Positions 34,512 through 41,647 of a DNA stretch of 64,000 bases are shown here, one piece after another. Below the pieces are notes generated by a model. It was given only the letters and a program-made list of their open reading frames with translations, was not told the origin of the DNA and made no database searches. Source of the DNA: Verrucomicrobiota bacterium. Its GTDB lineage: Bacteria > Verrucomicrobiota > Verrucomicrobiia > Chthoniobacterales > UBA10450. Positions within the stretch are counted from its first letter, which is position 1; the number at the start of each line of letters is the position of its first letter. A program made the position numbers and the translations under genes. The stretch lies in the NCBI GenBank assembly GCA_003219195.1, contig QHPX01000147.1, forward strand, positions 1 through 64,000, given 5' to 3'.

Positions 34512-34904
34512 ATTGCAGAATGAACAGCCCAGGGGAATTCAGGGGCGACCTTGTCTACGAGCCTACCAGAAGGGAGTTTGCAAGGCAAAAGATTCTGAGG
34601 CAACGGGTTCGTTCTCGCTTGCTAACCGCGAGCCAAGATCCTAGCACCTTCATCTCATCTCGGCAGCCTATTAGAATGAGAGGCAAAACCCGGGCGACGG
34701 TTTAGTCGAGACAATTCACTCGAATCAATTCCGCGCTCTCTCGATGCTAATTGAAGCGCGTACTGCGGGCCGCAGAAGGTGAGCGCGCAGGACAAGGTGA
34801 GCAAACTTGCTCCGCGAATAGTCTTTAGCAATCAGTAAAGTTGCCGAACCCAACAAGCAGCCAGCTGTATTCGAGTCCTAGCGAGGCAGCCACTCAATCA
34901 GAGA
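34512..34904. other. 393-bp non-coding end of the tRNA-Gln island
   Basis: No gene is supportable on either strand. Short ORFs here lack family features. The stretch upstream of the cyclase must hold its promoter, but no consensus pair stands out. It ends with the 23-bp tRNA repeat (34870-34892). No integrase, transposase or dispersed motif was found. Confidence 0.6.
34870..34892 (+). repeat. Attachment-site-like direct repeat (distal copy)
   Basis: 23-bp copy identical to the 3' end of tRNA-Gln (32393-32415). It is not a tRNA by itself, because the D and anticodon arms are missing. It bounds a 2.48-kb insert. Confidence 0.75.
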
Positions 34905-35390
34905 TCAAAAGTCAGATTTCAGATTTCGCTTTTTTTGAAAAAAACTCTGCAGGATGGCCGCGCATTCATTTTGCAGAACACCCGGAGTGATCTCGCAGCG
35001 GTGGTTAAGCACTTGCGTTTGCAATAAATTCATCGTGCTGCCGGCTGCGCCGGCCTTGGGATCGGGACAGCCGAAGATGACACGCCGTATTCGCACGTGC
35101 ACAAGTGCTCCGGCGCACATGACGCACGGCTCCTTCGTAACGTAGAGATCACAGTCCACGAGCCGCCAGTCTCCGACGGCGGCTTCGGCTTGCGTTAACG
35201 CCAGCATCTCCGCGTGGGCCGTCGCGTCCTTTAACAGCTCAACCTGGTTGTAAGCGCGGGCGATTATTTTCCCCGCGCGCACAACTACAGCGCCAACCGG
35301 TACCTCATCGGCGCCGTATGCTTTCCAGGCCAGTCGCAAGGCTTCGCGCATGAAAGCCACGTCATCCTCGTTGTCGATGAAAGAATGCAT
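34905..35390 (-). CDS. tadA: tRNA-specific adenosine-34 deaminase
   Basis: Deaminates A34 of tRNA-Arg(ACG) to inosine. 161 aa from the ATG at 35390, chosen over an upstream in-frame start because the family begins with a short lead into FMREALRLA. Zinc and catalytic residues are intact: TAHAEMLAL (His, Glu) and KEPCVMCAGALVH (two Cys). VPVGAVVV and the GSTMNLLQTQVLNHRCE tail distinguish TadA from other CDA-fold deaminases. The 3' end is only 12 bp from the island's distal repeat. Confidence 0.93.
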   Translation of the reverse strand: MHSFIDNEDDVAFMREALRLAWKAYGADEVPVGAVVVRAGKIIARAYNQVELLKDATAHAEMLALTQAEAAVGDWRLVDCDLYVTKEPCVMCAGALVHVRIRRVIFGCPDPKAGAAGSTMNLLQTQVLNHRCEITPGVLQNECAAILQSFFQKKRNLKSDF

Positions 35391-35525
35391 TTTGATAATC
35401 GCAGCCGGCCGCCTTTTTTCTGCGTGATCGCCCAAGTTTTACGCAAATCTTAGTGAATGAGAAGTCTAGCAAACTCTTTCGCCCACACGTCCGTTCAGCG
35501 CAGGAAGAGCGAACGTAGTTGTACT

Positions 35526-36170
35526 ATGATGAAAAAATTATTTGCAATTCTCGCCATCGTTCCCCTTGCGCTCGCATCAGTTCGTGCCGCGACGGAACAG
35601 GAAATTGTCGATCATTCCGCCTCAATCATCCGTGAATTCAGAGCGCTGCCGGAGCATCAGATTCCGCGGAGCGTTCTACGTCACGCGCGCGGCCTTGCGG
35701 TGATGTCGGTCGTGAAAGCAGGCTTCATTTTTAGCGCCAAAGGTGGACACGGCGTGGTCGTGGCAAGAACAGGTCACGGCTGGTCTGGCCCGTCATTCGT
35801 CGGCACGGGCGGCGCTGGCTGGGGCTTGCAGATCGGCGCTGAGATGACCGATTTTGTCATCGTCCTCAATAACTGGGATGCGGTGCGTGCGTTCTCGCGC
35901 GGAGGGAATGTCACCATCGGCGCCGATGTAAGCGCAGCGGCTGGCCCGGTGGGTCGCGCCGCGGAGGCAGACGTCACTCCAACCGCGGCTATTTACACAT
36001 ACAGCCGGAGCAAAGGTCTGTTCGCCGGCATATCGCTGGAAGGCGCAGTCATTGGAACGCGAAAAGAGGCCAACGCGCGCTACTACGGCCGAGTTGTCAG
36101 TGCGAGCGATATTCTCCATGGTCGCGCCGCGCCGCCGGCAGGTGCAGGGCGATTGCGTTCCGCGCTCTGA
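35526..36170 (+). CDS. Secreted Ysc84/SYLF-domain lipid-binding protein
   Basis: 214 aa. A signal peptide (MMKKLFAILAIVPLALASVRA) is followed by one Ysc84/SYLF domain: IPRSVLRHARGLAVMSVVKAG, GWGLQIGAEMTDFVIVLN, NVTIGADVSAAAGPVGR and IYTYSRSKGLFAGISLEG. SYLF domains bind phosphoinositide or other anionic lipids; bacterial forms are periplasmic or outer-membrane-associated and their role is unclear. The start at 35526 begins the signal peptide; an upstream in-frame start is rejected. A hairpin at 36188-36208 follows. Confidence 0.85.
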   Translation: MMKKLFAILAIVPLALASVRAATEQEIVDHSASIIREFRALPEHQIPRSVLRHARGLAVMSVVKAGFIFSAKGGHGVVVARTGHGWSGPSFVGTGGAGWGLQIGAEMTDFVIVLNNWDAVRAFSRGGNVTIGADVSAAAGPVGRAAEADVTPTAAIYTYSRSKGLFAGISLEGAVIGTRKEANARYYGRVVSASDILHGRAAPPAGAGRLRSAL

Positions 36171-36187
36171 GAGAGACAACTGAATCA

Positions 36188-36208
36188 AAGGCGCGCGTGG
36201 TGCGCCTT
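36188..36208 (+). terminator. Hairpin after the SYLF gene
   Basis: AAGGCGC / GCGCCTT (7 bp) with a 7-nt loop, 18 bp after the stop. A short TT follows but no long T-run, so termination efficiency is uncertain. Confidence 0.5.
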
Positions 36209-36791
36209 GCTCTCGTCAGTATTTGTCACATCGACAATTTCCTTTACAAGCACACCATCGCTTCGGCAGCTTATTAGCGTGCGAAGCCTTGCGTTACTTT
36301 TGGGTTTAGTGCTTTGGCTACCTGCCGCCCGTGCGCAAGATCAGGAAAGCAAGCTGGTCGACCGGCTCCTCAAGCCCGATATGACTTTGCAGAACACAGC
36401 TCAAAAGAAAAAATTCGCTGCCGACGGCGTATCGGTTGATAAACGAGCGACCGTTGGCGCATTTTACGTTCAGAGAAAATCGAACGCGAAGGATTTTGCC
36501 GGGACACGGGATTTTTCAGCCTGGCAATTCAATTCCCAATCTTTCCGCGGGGCGAATGCGGCGAACATTTCTTCGCAACGACAGATTACGAATTCAAACC
36601 GCAGGGTTCCGGCTCCCACCTCGCGCGGGGTTCGCGATGCCTACGAAGAAGGCAGAAAGGCCAACGGTCGCCGCACTTTTGCCGGGGAACGCCCGTTCCT
36701 TGATCGAGGCAAAAGTCAAAAGTCGCTCGACCGGCAGAACCCGCCCATGACCATCGAGCAGGTGCGCGAGCTGCTGAATAAAAATAAATAG
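36207..36791 (+). CDS. Secreted hypothetical protein
   Basis: 194 aa in the longest form. A GTG at 36279 gives a cleaner signal peptide (VRSLALLLGLVLWLPAARAQ) and may be the true start. The mature part is polar and Asn/Arg/Ser-rich, without a recognised domain (KLVDRLLKPDMTLQNTAQKK, FYVQRKSNAKDF, FSAWQFNSQSFRG). The C-terminal PPMTIEQVRELLNKNK is a likely amphipathic helix. Probably periplasmic. Function unknown. A stem overlapping its stop separates it from tyrS. Confidence 0.6.
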   Translation: MLSSVFVTSTISFTSTPSLRQLISVRSLALLLGLVLWLPAARAQDQESKLVDRLLKPDMTLQNTAQKKKFAADGVSVDKRATVGAFYVQRKSNAKDFAGTRDFSAWQFNSQSFRGANAANISSQRQITNSNRRVPAPTSRGVRDAYEEGRKANGRRTFAGERPFLDRGKSQKSLDRQNPPMTIEQVRELLNKNK

Positions 36792-36813
36792 CGCGCCGGG
36801 CCGGTGCGCTATT
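36787..36813 (+). terminator. Hairpin between the secreted protein and tyrS
   Basis: AATAGCGC (36787-36794) pairs with GCGCTATT (36806-36813), overlapping the TAG stop and ending 5 nt before the tyrS ATG. It may terminate upstream transcription or mask the tyrS start region. No T-run is present. Confidence 0.4.
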
Positions 36814-36818
36814 CCGTA

Positions 36819-37991
36819 ATGGATATGCAACCGGATGAAGCGCTCGCACTGTTAAAATCGGGCGCTGCGCAAATCATCAGCGAGGTCGAGTTGCGCGAAA
36901 AACTGGCGCTCGGCCGACCTCTGCGCGTGAAACTCGGTGTCGATCCAACGAGTCCGGATATTCATCTCGGCCACTCGATCGTTTTGCGAAAGCTGCGCCA
37001 ATTCCAAGATCTCGGCCACCAGGCGGTACTTATTATCGGCGATTTTACCGGAATGATCGGCGATCCGAGCGGCCGATCGACAACGCGGCCGCACTTGACG
37101 CACAAGGAAGTGCTGACCAATGCGGAAAGTTACCGCGAGCAAGCCTTCAAGATTCTCGATCCTGTCCGCACCGAAACGGTTTGCAATGGCGATTGGTTTC
37201 GAACGATGTCGTTTGAAGAGGTCATCCGGTTGAACAGCCGCGTCACCCTGCAACAAATTCTCCAGCGCGAGGATTTCCGCGAAAGGATCGACAATCGGCA
37301 AGCGGTCCGCGCCCACGAGATTCAATATCCGATTATGCAAGGCTGGGACTCAGTCATGGTAAAAGCCGATGTCGAACTGGGTGGGACCGATCAACTCTTC
37401 AATATTTTGGTCGGCCGCGATTTTCAAAAGGAAGAAGGGCAGGCGCAGCAGGTCGTATTTCTTCTTCCCCTTCTCGAGGGTTTGGACGGCTCTAGGAAAA
37501 TGAGCAAAAGCTTCGGCAACTTCGTCGGCGTGAACGAGCCGGCCGCGGAGATCTTTGGAAAGTTAATGAGCATCTCCGATGAGTTGATGGAGCGCTATTA
37601 CCCGCTGCTCCTAGGCCGTCCCGTTGTAGCCGGCGCAAATCCGCTCGAAGCGAAGAAGCAGCTTGCCTTTGAAATTGTAGAAACTTATCACTCCGCCGCG
37701 ATTGCGGAGAAAACATTGGGTGAATGGAACGCGCGTTTCAGCAAAAGGCGGCTGGCCGACGCCGAACTTCCGGAATTTGCGGCGCGCGATGAAAACGTTG
37801 TAACAATCGTGATCGCTGCCTATGGGCACGCCTTCGCCACCGCAAAATCACGCACAGAAGCGAGCCGTTTAATTAAGCAAGGCAGCGTCCAGCTCGACGG
37901 AAAAAAAATCGTCGATCCCAAAACCGTGCTCTCACTGCGCGCCGGCCAGATCTTGCGACTCGACAAGACACGCGCGGTGCAAATCAAATAA
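36819..37991 (+). CDS. tyrS: Tyrosyl-tRNA synthetase
   Basis: Class Ic aminoacyl-tRNA synthetase that charges tRNA-Tyr. 390 aa from ATG 36819. The Rossmann core has the HIGH-type motif HLGHSIVL, GDFTGMIGDPSG, the tyrosine pocket (QGWDSVMVKADVELGGTDQ) and the KMSKS motif (SRKMSKSFGN). The C-terminal S4 RNA-binding domain is EASRLIKQGSVQLDGKK. Codons around ERIDNRQAV carry a motif copy (AGGATCGACAAT, 37284-37295) without changing the protein length relative to the family pattern. A strong terminator follows at 38013. Confidence 0.95.
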   Translation: MDMQPDEALALLKSGAAQIISEVELREKLALGRPLRVKLGVDPTSPDIHLGHSIVLRKLRQFQDLGHQAVLIIGDFTGMIGDPSGRSTTRPHLTHKEVLTNAESYREQAFKILDPVRTETVCNGDWFRTMSFEEVIRLNSRVTLQQILQREDFRERIDNRQAVRAHEIQYPIMQGWDSVMVKADVELGGTDQLFNILVGRDFQKEEGQAQQVVFLLPLLEGLDGSRKMSKSFGNFVGVNEPAAEIFGKLMSISDELMERYYPLLLGRPVVAGANPLEAKKQLAFEIVETYHSAAIAEKTLGEWNARFSKRRLADAELPEFAARDENVVTIVIAAYGHAFATAKSRTEASRLIKQGSVQLDGKKIVDPKTVLSLRAGQILRLDKTRAVQIK

Positions 37992-38012
37992 AGCTCGATC
38001 CAGATAAAACAA

Positions 38013-38043
38013 AAGAGCACGAAGCTGGGAGCTTCGTGCTCTT
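38013..38043. terminator. Strong bidirectional terminator between tyrS and the convergent gene
   Basis: A perfect 14-bp stem (AAGAGCACGAAGCT / AGCTTCGTGCTCTT) with a GGG loop and A/T runs outside the stem on both sides. It lies between tyrS (plus, stop 37991) and the minus-strand gene ending at 38064, so it can serve both. Confidence 0.88.
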
Positions 38044-38063
38044 CGCGCAATAGACCGTTAAAC

Positions 38064-38516
38064 TTAGGCGGCCGCCGGTTCGAACATTGGCGTCATTGAC
38101 GCAGGCTCGAGATACGGCGCCGCAATACCTTCGAAGTGTGCACGAATGCTGCGCAGCTCCGAAGTCATGAACGCGTCTATAAAATGGAAACGCCGGTCGA
38201 GCCATGCGAAAAGCTTGCTCTTGATCTCGTAATGCATAGCCAACGTTATCTCGGTGCAGCTTGGTCGAATCTCCGTAAAATCGACCAATCCCATCAGATC
38301 AATGTTGCCGCCCACCGATTCAAATGCGTATTGATCGGGCGACTCGCTGTCGACTGCCAGGAGCACCGTATGCGCCTCGAAACCAATGGGACCGCGAAAG
38401 CTAAAATCCACCGTCTTCGATGAGGTTACGGTGGCCTTCGTCACCATGACAAACTGCCGCTTATAGGATTGGATGCTGGCCAAACGCGCTTTGCATTCCG
38501 CCAGCGACTGACTCAT
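38064..38516 (-). CDS. SRPBCC/START-like hypothetical protein
   Basis: 150 aa from the ATG at 38516 (an ATG at 38540 would add 8 residues). The pattern of long strands and a C-terminal helix (SYKRQFVMVTKATVTSSKTVDF, GLVDFTEIRPSCTEITLAMHYEI, LRSIRAHFEGIAAPYLEP) resembles polyketide-cyclase/START-like proteins, but no defining motif is present. Probably a cytosolic ligand-binding protein. Confidence in the family is low. The gene is bounded by the strong terminator at 38013. Confidence 0.5.
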   Translation of the reverse strand: MSQSLAECKARLASIQSYKRQFVMVTKATVTSSKTVDFSFRGPIGFEAHTVLLAVDSESPDQYAFESVGGNIDLMGLVDFTEIRPSCTEITLAMHYEIKSKLFAWLDRRFHFIDAFMTSELRSIRAHFEGIAAPYLEPASMTPMFEPAAA

Positions 38517-38639
38517 ATGCAGGGTTTTTTGTATGAGCATAATAATAAGGGTTTATCGTCAGCAGACTTAAGCAACGGCGATGCCACGGGCATTTCCGAG
38601 GGAGGGGCGGAAACTAGTCCACTTTTATGTCAATTTTAT

Positions 38640-39317
38640 TTACACTTGTGTCTGTGTCGAAGACATGCGGGGTGTCCCGCTAAGACCCATTGTTTCCCAC
38701 CAGCCGAGCGGCAGTTGATCCATATTTTCCGTTAATCGAGAGAGAAGAGGCACGTCAATAATCTCGCGCAAAATGTCAGCGTTGGTTGCGCTCGCGACGC
38801 TGGTCGCGCCCGGCAGCTCATTCAAAACGACTCCGGCACAGAAAAGACCGTGGTCGGCGATGCTGCGTATGGTTAGCGCCGTGTGATTTAGACAACCGAG
38901 CCGGTTCTGCGCGACCACCAGCACTGGCAATTTCATCTCCACTGCCAGATCACTCACAAAGTAATCGGCACCGATTGGCACGAGCCAGCCGCCAACTCCT
39001 TCCACGACGACATGCTCCACCCGATCCTGAAGAGTGCGAAGAGCGGCCATGATATGTTCGATGTCGATCTTGACGTGTTCGATATGCGCCGCGGCAAGTG
39101 GCGCGACCGGAGTTTTTAGCCAGACGGGATTAATCTCGTCGATTGTTAGTCCCCCGCTGCCGGCCGCCAATAAAAGCTCAGCGTCGCGACGGTCTCCGCA
39201 GCAAATTGGTTTCATACCGACGCAGCGCGCTCCCGAGGCGCGCAGCAAACGCAAAAGCTGGATGACCGTGTGAGTCTTGCCCACTCCGGTATCGGTTCCA
39301 GTAACGAAAAGGCTCAA
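38640..39317 (-). CDS. bioD: Dethiobiotin synthetase
   Basis: ATP-dependent ring closure of 7,8-diaminopelargonate to dethiobiotin, the penultimate step of biotin synthesis. 225 aa with TTG start overlapping the purQ stop (TTGA). The P-loop is GTDTGVGKT, with GMKPICCGDRRDAE (carbamate/diamine site) and VVEGVGGWLVPIG as the typical BioD region. The other bio genes are not in the window. Pairing with purQ by overlap suggests co-transcription with the purine genes, an unusual neighbour set. A motif-like word lies at 39060. Confidence 0.92.
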   Translation of the reverse strand: MSLFVTGTDTGVGKTHTVIQLLRLLRASGARCVGMKPICCGDRRDAELLLAAGSGGLTIDEINPVWLKTPVAPLAAAHIEHVKIDIEHIMAALRTLQDRVEHVVVEGVGGWLVPIGADYFVSDLAVEMKLPVLVVAQNRLGCLNHTALTIRSIADHGLFCAGVVLNELPGATSVASATNADILREIIDVPLLSRLTENMDQLPLGWWETMGLSGTPRMSSTQTQV

Positions 39318-40048
39318 GCGACTTGTTTCGCCGGGCCAGAGCCAGCCTCTGCGCGATTCGCGTTTATCGTCTCCATCATCGAGCGGAAGATTTTCGCGCC
39401 GTCCGCGCTGCCCAGGCGGGCATCGCTTGCGCGATCCGGGTGCGGCATTAATCCGAAGACGTTCCGCTCGTGATTACAAATCCCGGCGATGTTTTCAATC
39501 GAACCATTTGGATTTGCTTCGGGAACGATGCGGCCCTGCCGGTCCGAGTAGCGCAGGATCACTTGTCGATCTCTGTTGAGTTGTCGCAGCGTTTCCGGGT
39601 CCGCGAAGAAACAACCTTCGCCGTGCGCGATGGGAAGTCGTAAGAGTGTCCCTTCTGAACAGCCATGCATGAACGGTGAATTAGCGACTTCAACTCGCGT
39701 GGTCACCATTTCGCAAACGAACCGCAGTGAGCGGTTGCGCACGAGCGCGCCGGGAAGCAAACCCGCTTCGCACAGGATCTGGAAACCATTGCAGGTGCCA
39801 AGCACGAGTTTGCCGGCGCGCGCGTCGCTCACCACTGCCCGCATGATCGGCGAGAAGCGCGCGATGGCGCCGCAGCGCAGATAGTCGCCATAGGCAAATC
39901 CGCCCGGCAGTACAATCGCGTCAAAATCGCGCAGCGAGGTTTCCTTGTGCCAAACATATTCGGCATGCAAGCCCGCAATGCCGTTGATGGCAGCGATGCA
40001 GTCCTGATCGCAATTCGAACCAGGAAATTGGATGACGGCGAACTTCAT
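39314..40048 (-). CDS. purQ: Phosphoribosylformylglycinamidine synthase, glutaminase subunit
   Basis: Supplies ammonia to PurL in purine synthesis. 244 aa class-I amidotransferase. MKFAVIQFPGSNCDQDC at the N-terminus is PurQ-specific. The nucleophile Cys is in LGTCNGFQIL, and the His/Glu pair lies near the end in FGLMPHPDRASD. Its ATG (40048) lies inside a copy of the dispersed motif (40046-40057), which also contains the stop of the upstream Pmp3-like gene. PurS follows the same strand upstream. purL is not present here. Confidence 0.94.
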   Translation of the reverse strand: MKFAVIQFPGSNCDQDCIAAINGIAGLHAEYVWHKETSLRDFDAIVLPGGFAYGDYLRCGAIARFSPIMRAVVSDARAGKLVLGTCNGFQILCEAGLLPGALVRNRSLRFVCEMVTTRVEVANSPFMHGCSEGTLLRLPIAHGEGCFFADPETLRQLNRDRQVILRYSDRQGRIVPEANPNGSIENIAGICNHERNVFGLMPHPDRASDARLGSADGAKIFRSMMETINANRAEAGSGPAKQVA

Positions 40049-40054
40049 GTCGAT

Positions 40055-40249
40055 CTAACGAGCGATGGCGTAGCGGGCGGCGCGCTGCTCCTCATGATAA
40101 TCGTTCACCACCAGGCAGGCGTGAATAATTCCCGGAATCCACCCGAGCAAGGTTAAGATGATGCTGAGCAGGAAGCTGCCGAGCCGGCCTGTCATCAGCA
40201 CCGCCACCGGTGGAAGCACGACGCAGAAAAAATATCGCAACGCTTTCAT
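40055..40249 (-). CDS. YqaE/Pmp3-family small membrane protein
   Basis: 64 aa with two hydrophobic helices (CVVLPPVAVLM and SFLLSIILTLLGWIPGIIHACLVV), the proteolipid-membrane-potential-modulator (UPF0057) pattern. The gene sits between purS and purQ on the same strand. Its TAG stop lies in a motif copy that leads into the purQ start. These proteins are linked to salt or cold tolerance in some organisms. Here the role is unknown. Confidence 0.85.
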   Translation of the reverse strand: MKALRYFFCVVLPPVAVLMTGRLGSFLLSIILTLLGWIPGIIHACLVVNDYHEEQRAARYAIAR

Positions 40250-40289
40250 CGAGTTATTTAGCGATTCAACAATTCAACAGTTGATTCAT

Positions 40290-40532
40290 TCACTCGCTCA
40301 ATCTCTCAATGGAATACTCTTCGATCACCGGATTCGACAGCAGATCGCGGCAGAGATCATCTAAACGCTTTTCAAGATCGACATTTTTTCCATCCAGATC
40401 GATCTCGAGATATTTCCCGATCCGCACATTGCGCACCTCCGGCATTCCGAGGTGCCGCATTGCATCCCGCACCGCATTGCCCTGCGGATCGAGCACGGTT
40501 TTTTTCGGCGTCACAATCACTTTCGCTTTCAT
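40290..40532 (-). CDS. purS: Phosphoribosylformylglycinamidine synthase, PurS subunit
   Basis: 80-aa small subunit of the PurSQL complex, forming the bridge between PurL and PurQ. The start at 40532 (MKAKVIVTPKKTVLDPQG) is chosen over the upstream in-frame ATG because PurS begins with this strand. NAVRDAMRHLGMPEVRNVRIGK and LCRDLLSNPVIEEYSIE are standard PurS blocks. A motif-like word (40374-40385) lies within KNVDLEK. It is separated from purQ only by the Pmp3-like gene. Confidence 0.9.
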   Translation of the reverse strand: MKAKVIVTPKKTVLDPQGNAVRDAMRHLGMPEVRNVRIGKYLEIDLDGKNVDLEKRLDDLCRDLLSNPVIEEYSIERLSE

Positions 40533-40663
40533 CTGCGACCACGGTAACGCAACTCGCCTTTGGAACAAGACGCAATCAGCAGTGGCGACGTCTCGCGTCT
40601 CGCGCTAGTTGTTCTTTCGAAACACTGGGTTGCAATATCGACCCACTGGTGCGCTGGTAAGCG

Positions 40664-41608
40664 ATGCCGGGTCAGCGAAAGCTCGCCATCGTCGCCGCCT
40701 ACGCCGTCCTGTGCGTCGTCTGGAGTTCCACCTGGCTGGCCATCAAAGTCGGACTACGCGATCTGCCACCGATTTCTTTCGTCGCAATCCGGTTTGTCAT
40801 CGCCGTCGCGGTGCTCATGGCCGTCTCGATCGGTCGCGTGCGCCTGCTGCCGGCCCGCCGGTCGGACTACTGCCTGCTCGGCTTTACTGGACTGCTTATG
40901 TTCGCCTTAAATTATCCCCTGCTCTTTTGGGGCGAAAAGTATGTGTCATCCGGTTTGGCGGCGGTGTTGCAGGCCACCATCCCGATCTTCGGAATGCTCT
41001 TCGCCCATCTGCTTCTGCCGGAGGAGCCGATGCGCTGGCAACGCTTGGCTGGCGCATTGCTCGCCCTCGGCGGCGTCGCGCTTATCTGCGGCCGCTTGCT
41101 CAACCGCAGCGGCATGCTGGCGTTCTGGGGCGGCCTGGGCATTGTGTTAGGGGCGGCTGGCGCGGCATACTCAAATGTGCTTTTGAAACGGCGCGCCCTC
41201 GAGCTTGCCCCGGCCATGATTGCGGCGTGGCAAATGTTCTTCGGCATCATTCCGTTGATCGCGCTCGGGTTCGCCGTCGATGGCAACCCGGTCCGGTTCC
41301 ACTGGAGCGCAACAGCGTGGTTCTGCCTGCTTTATCTGGCGGTGATCGGATCGGCGCTGACCTTTCTCCTTCTCTACTGGCTCTTGCCGCGCATGACCGT
41401 AACAAATCTACAAACCATCTCCCTCATCACGCCGCCCGGCGCGGTCGCCTTTGGATGGTTTCTTGGCGGTGAAACCTTCTCCCTTTGGTCGCTGCTCGGC
41501 GCCGGCTTCGTCCTCGCCGGCGTCTGGATCATCTTCAGCAAAATCAAACCGCCGCCGCGGGCTGAAAAGTTACGCGAAGAACCGAGCGCCGCTCTGCCGC
41601 GAGCATAG
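40664..41608 (+). CDS. EamA/DMT-family transporter (full size, ten helices)
   Basis: 314 aa with ten predicted membrane helices in two EamA halves: WSSTWLAIKVGLRDLPPISF in the first, and AYSNVLLKRRALELAPAMIA plus TVTNLQTISLITPPGAVAFGW in the second. Typical drug/metabolite exporter. The short C-terminal tail is basic (KPPPRAEKLREEPSA). It is divergent from purS by 130 bp and followed by the convergent ligD gene. Substrate unknown. Confidence 0.85.
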   Translation: MPGQRKLAIVAAYAVLCVVWSSTWLAIKVGLRDLPPISFVAIRFVIAVAVLMAVSIGRVRLLPARRSDYCLLGFTGLLMFALNYPLLFWGEKYVSSGLAAVLQATIPIFGMLFAHLLLPEEPMRWQRLAGALLALGGVALICGRLLNRSGMLAFWGGLGIVLGAAGAAYSNVLLKRRALELAPAMIAAWQMFFGIIPLIALGFAVDGNPVRFHWSATAWFCLLYLAVIGSALTFLLLYWLLPRMTVTNLQTISLITPPGAVAFGWFLGGETFSLWSLLGAGFVLAGVWIIFSKIKPPPRAEKLREEPSAALPRA

Positions 41609-41647
41609 TTTTACTCAAAGCCGGAGGGAGCTGATGCGATTCCAAGG

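Noticed and set aside
34861-34900. A second tRNA-Gln gene
   Set aside because: Only the T arm and acceptor 3' part are present. D and anticodon arms are missing, so it is an attachment-site copy.
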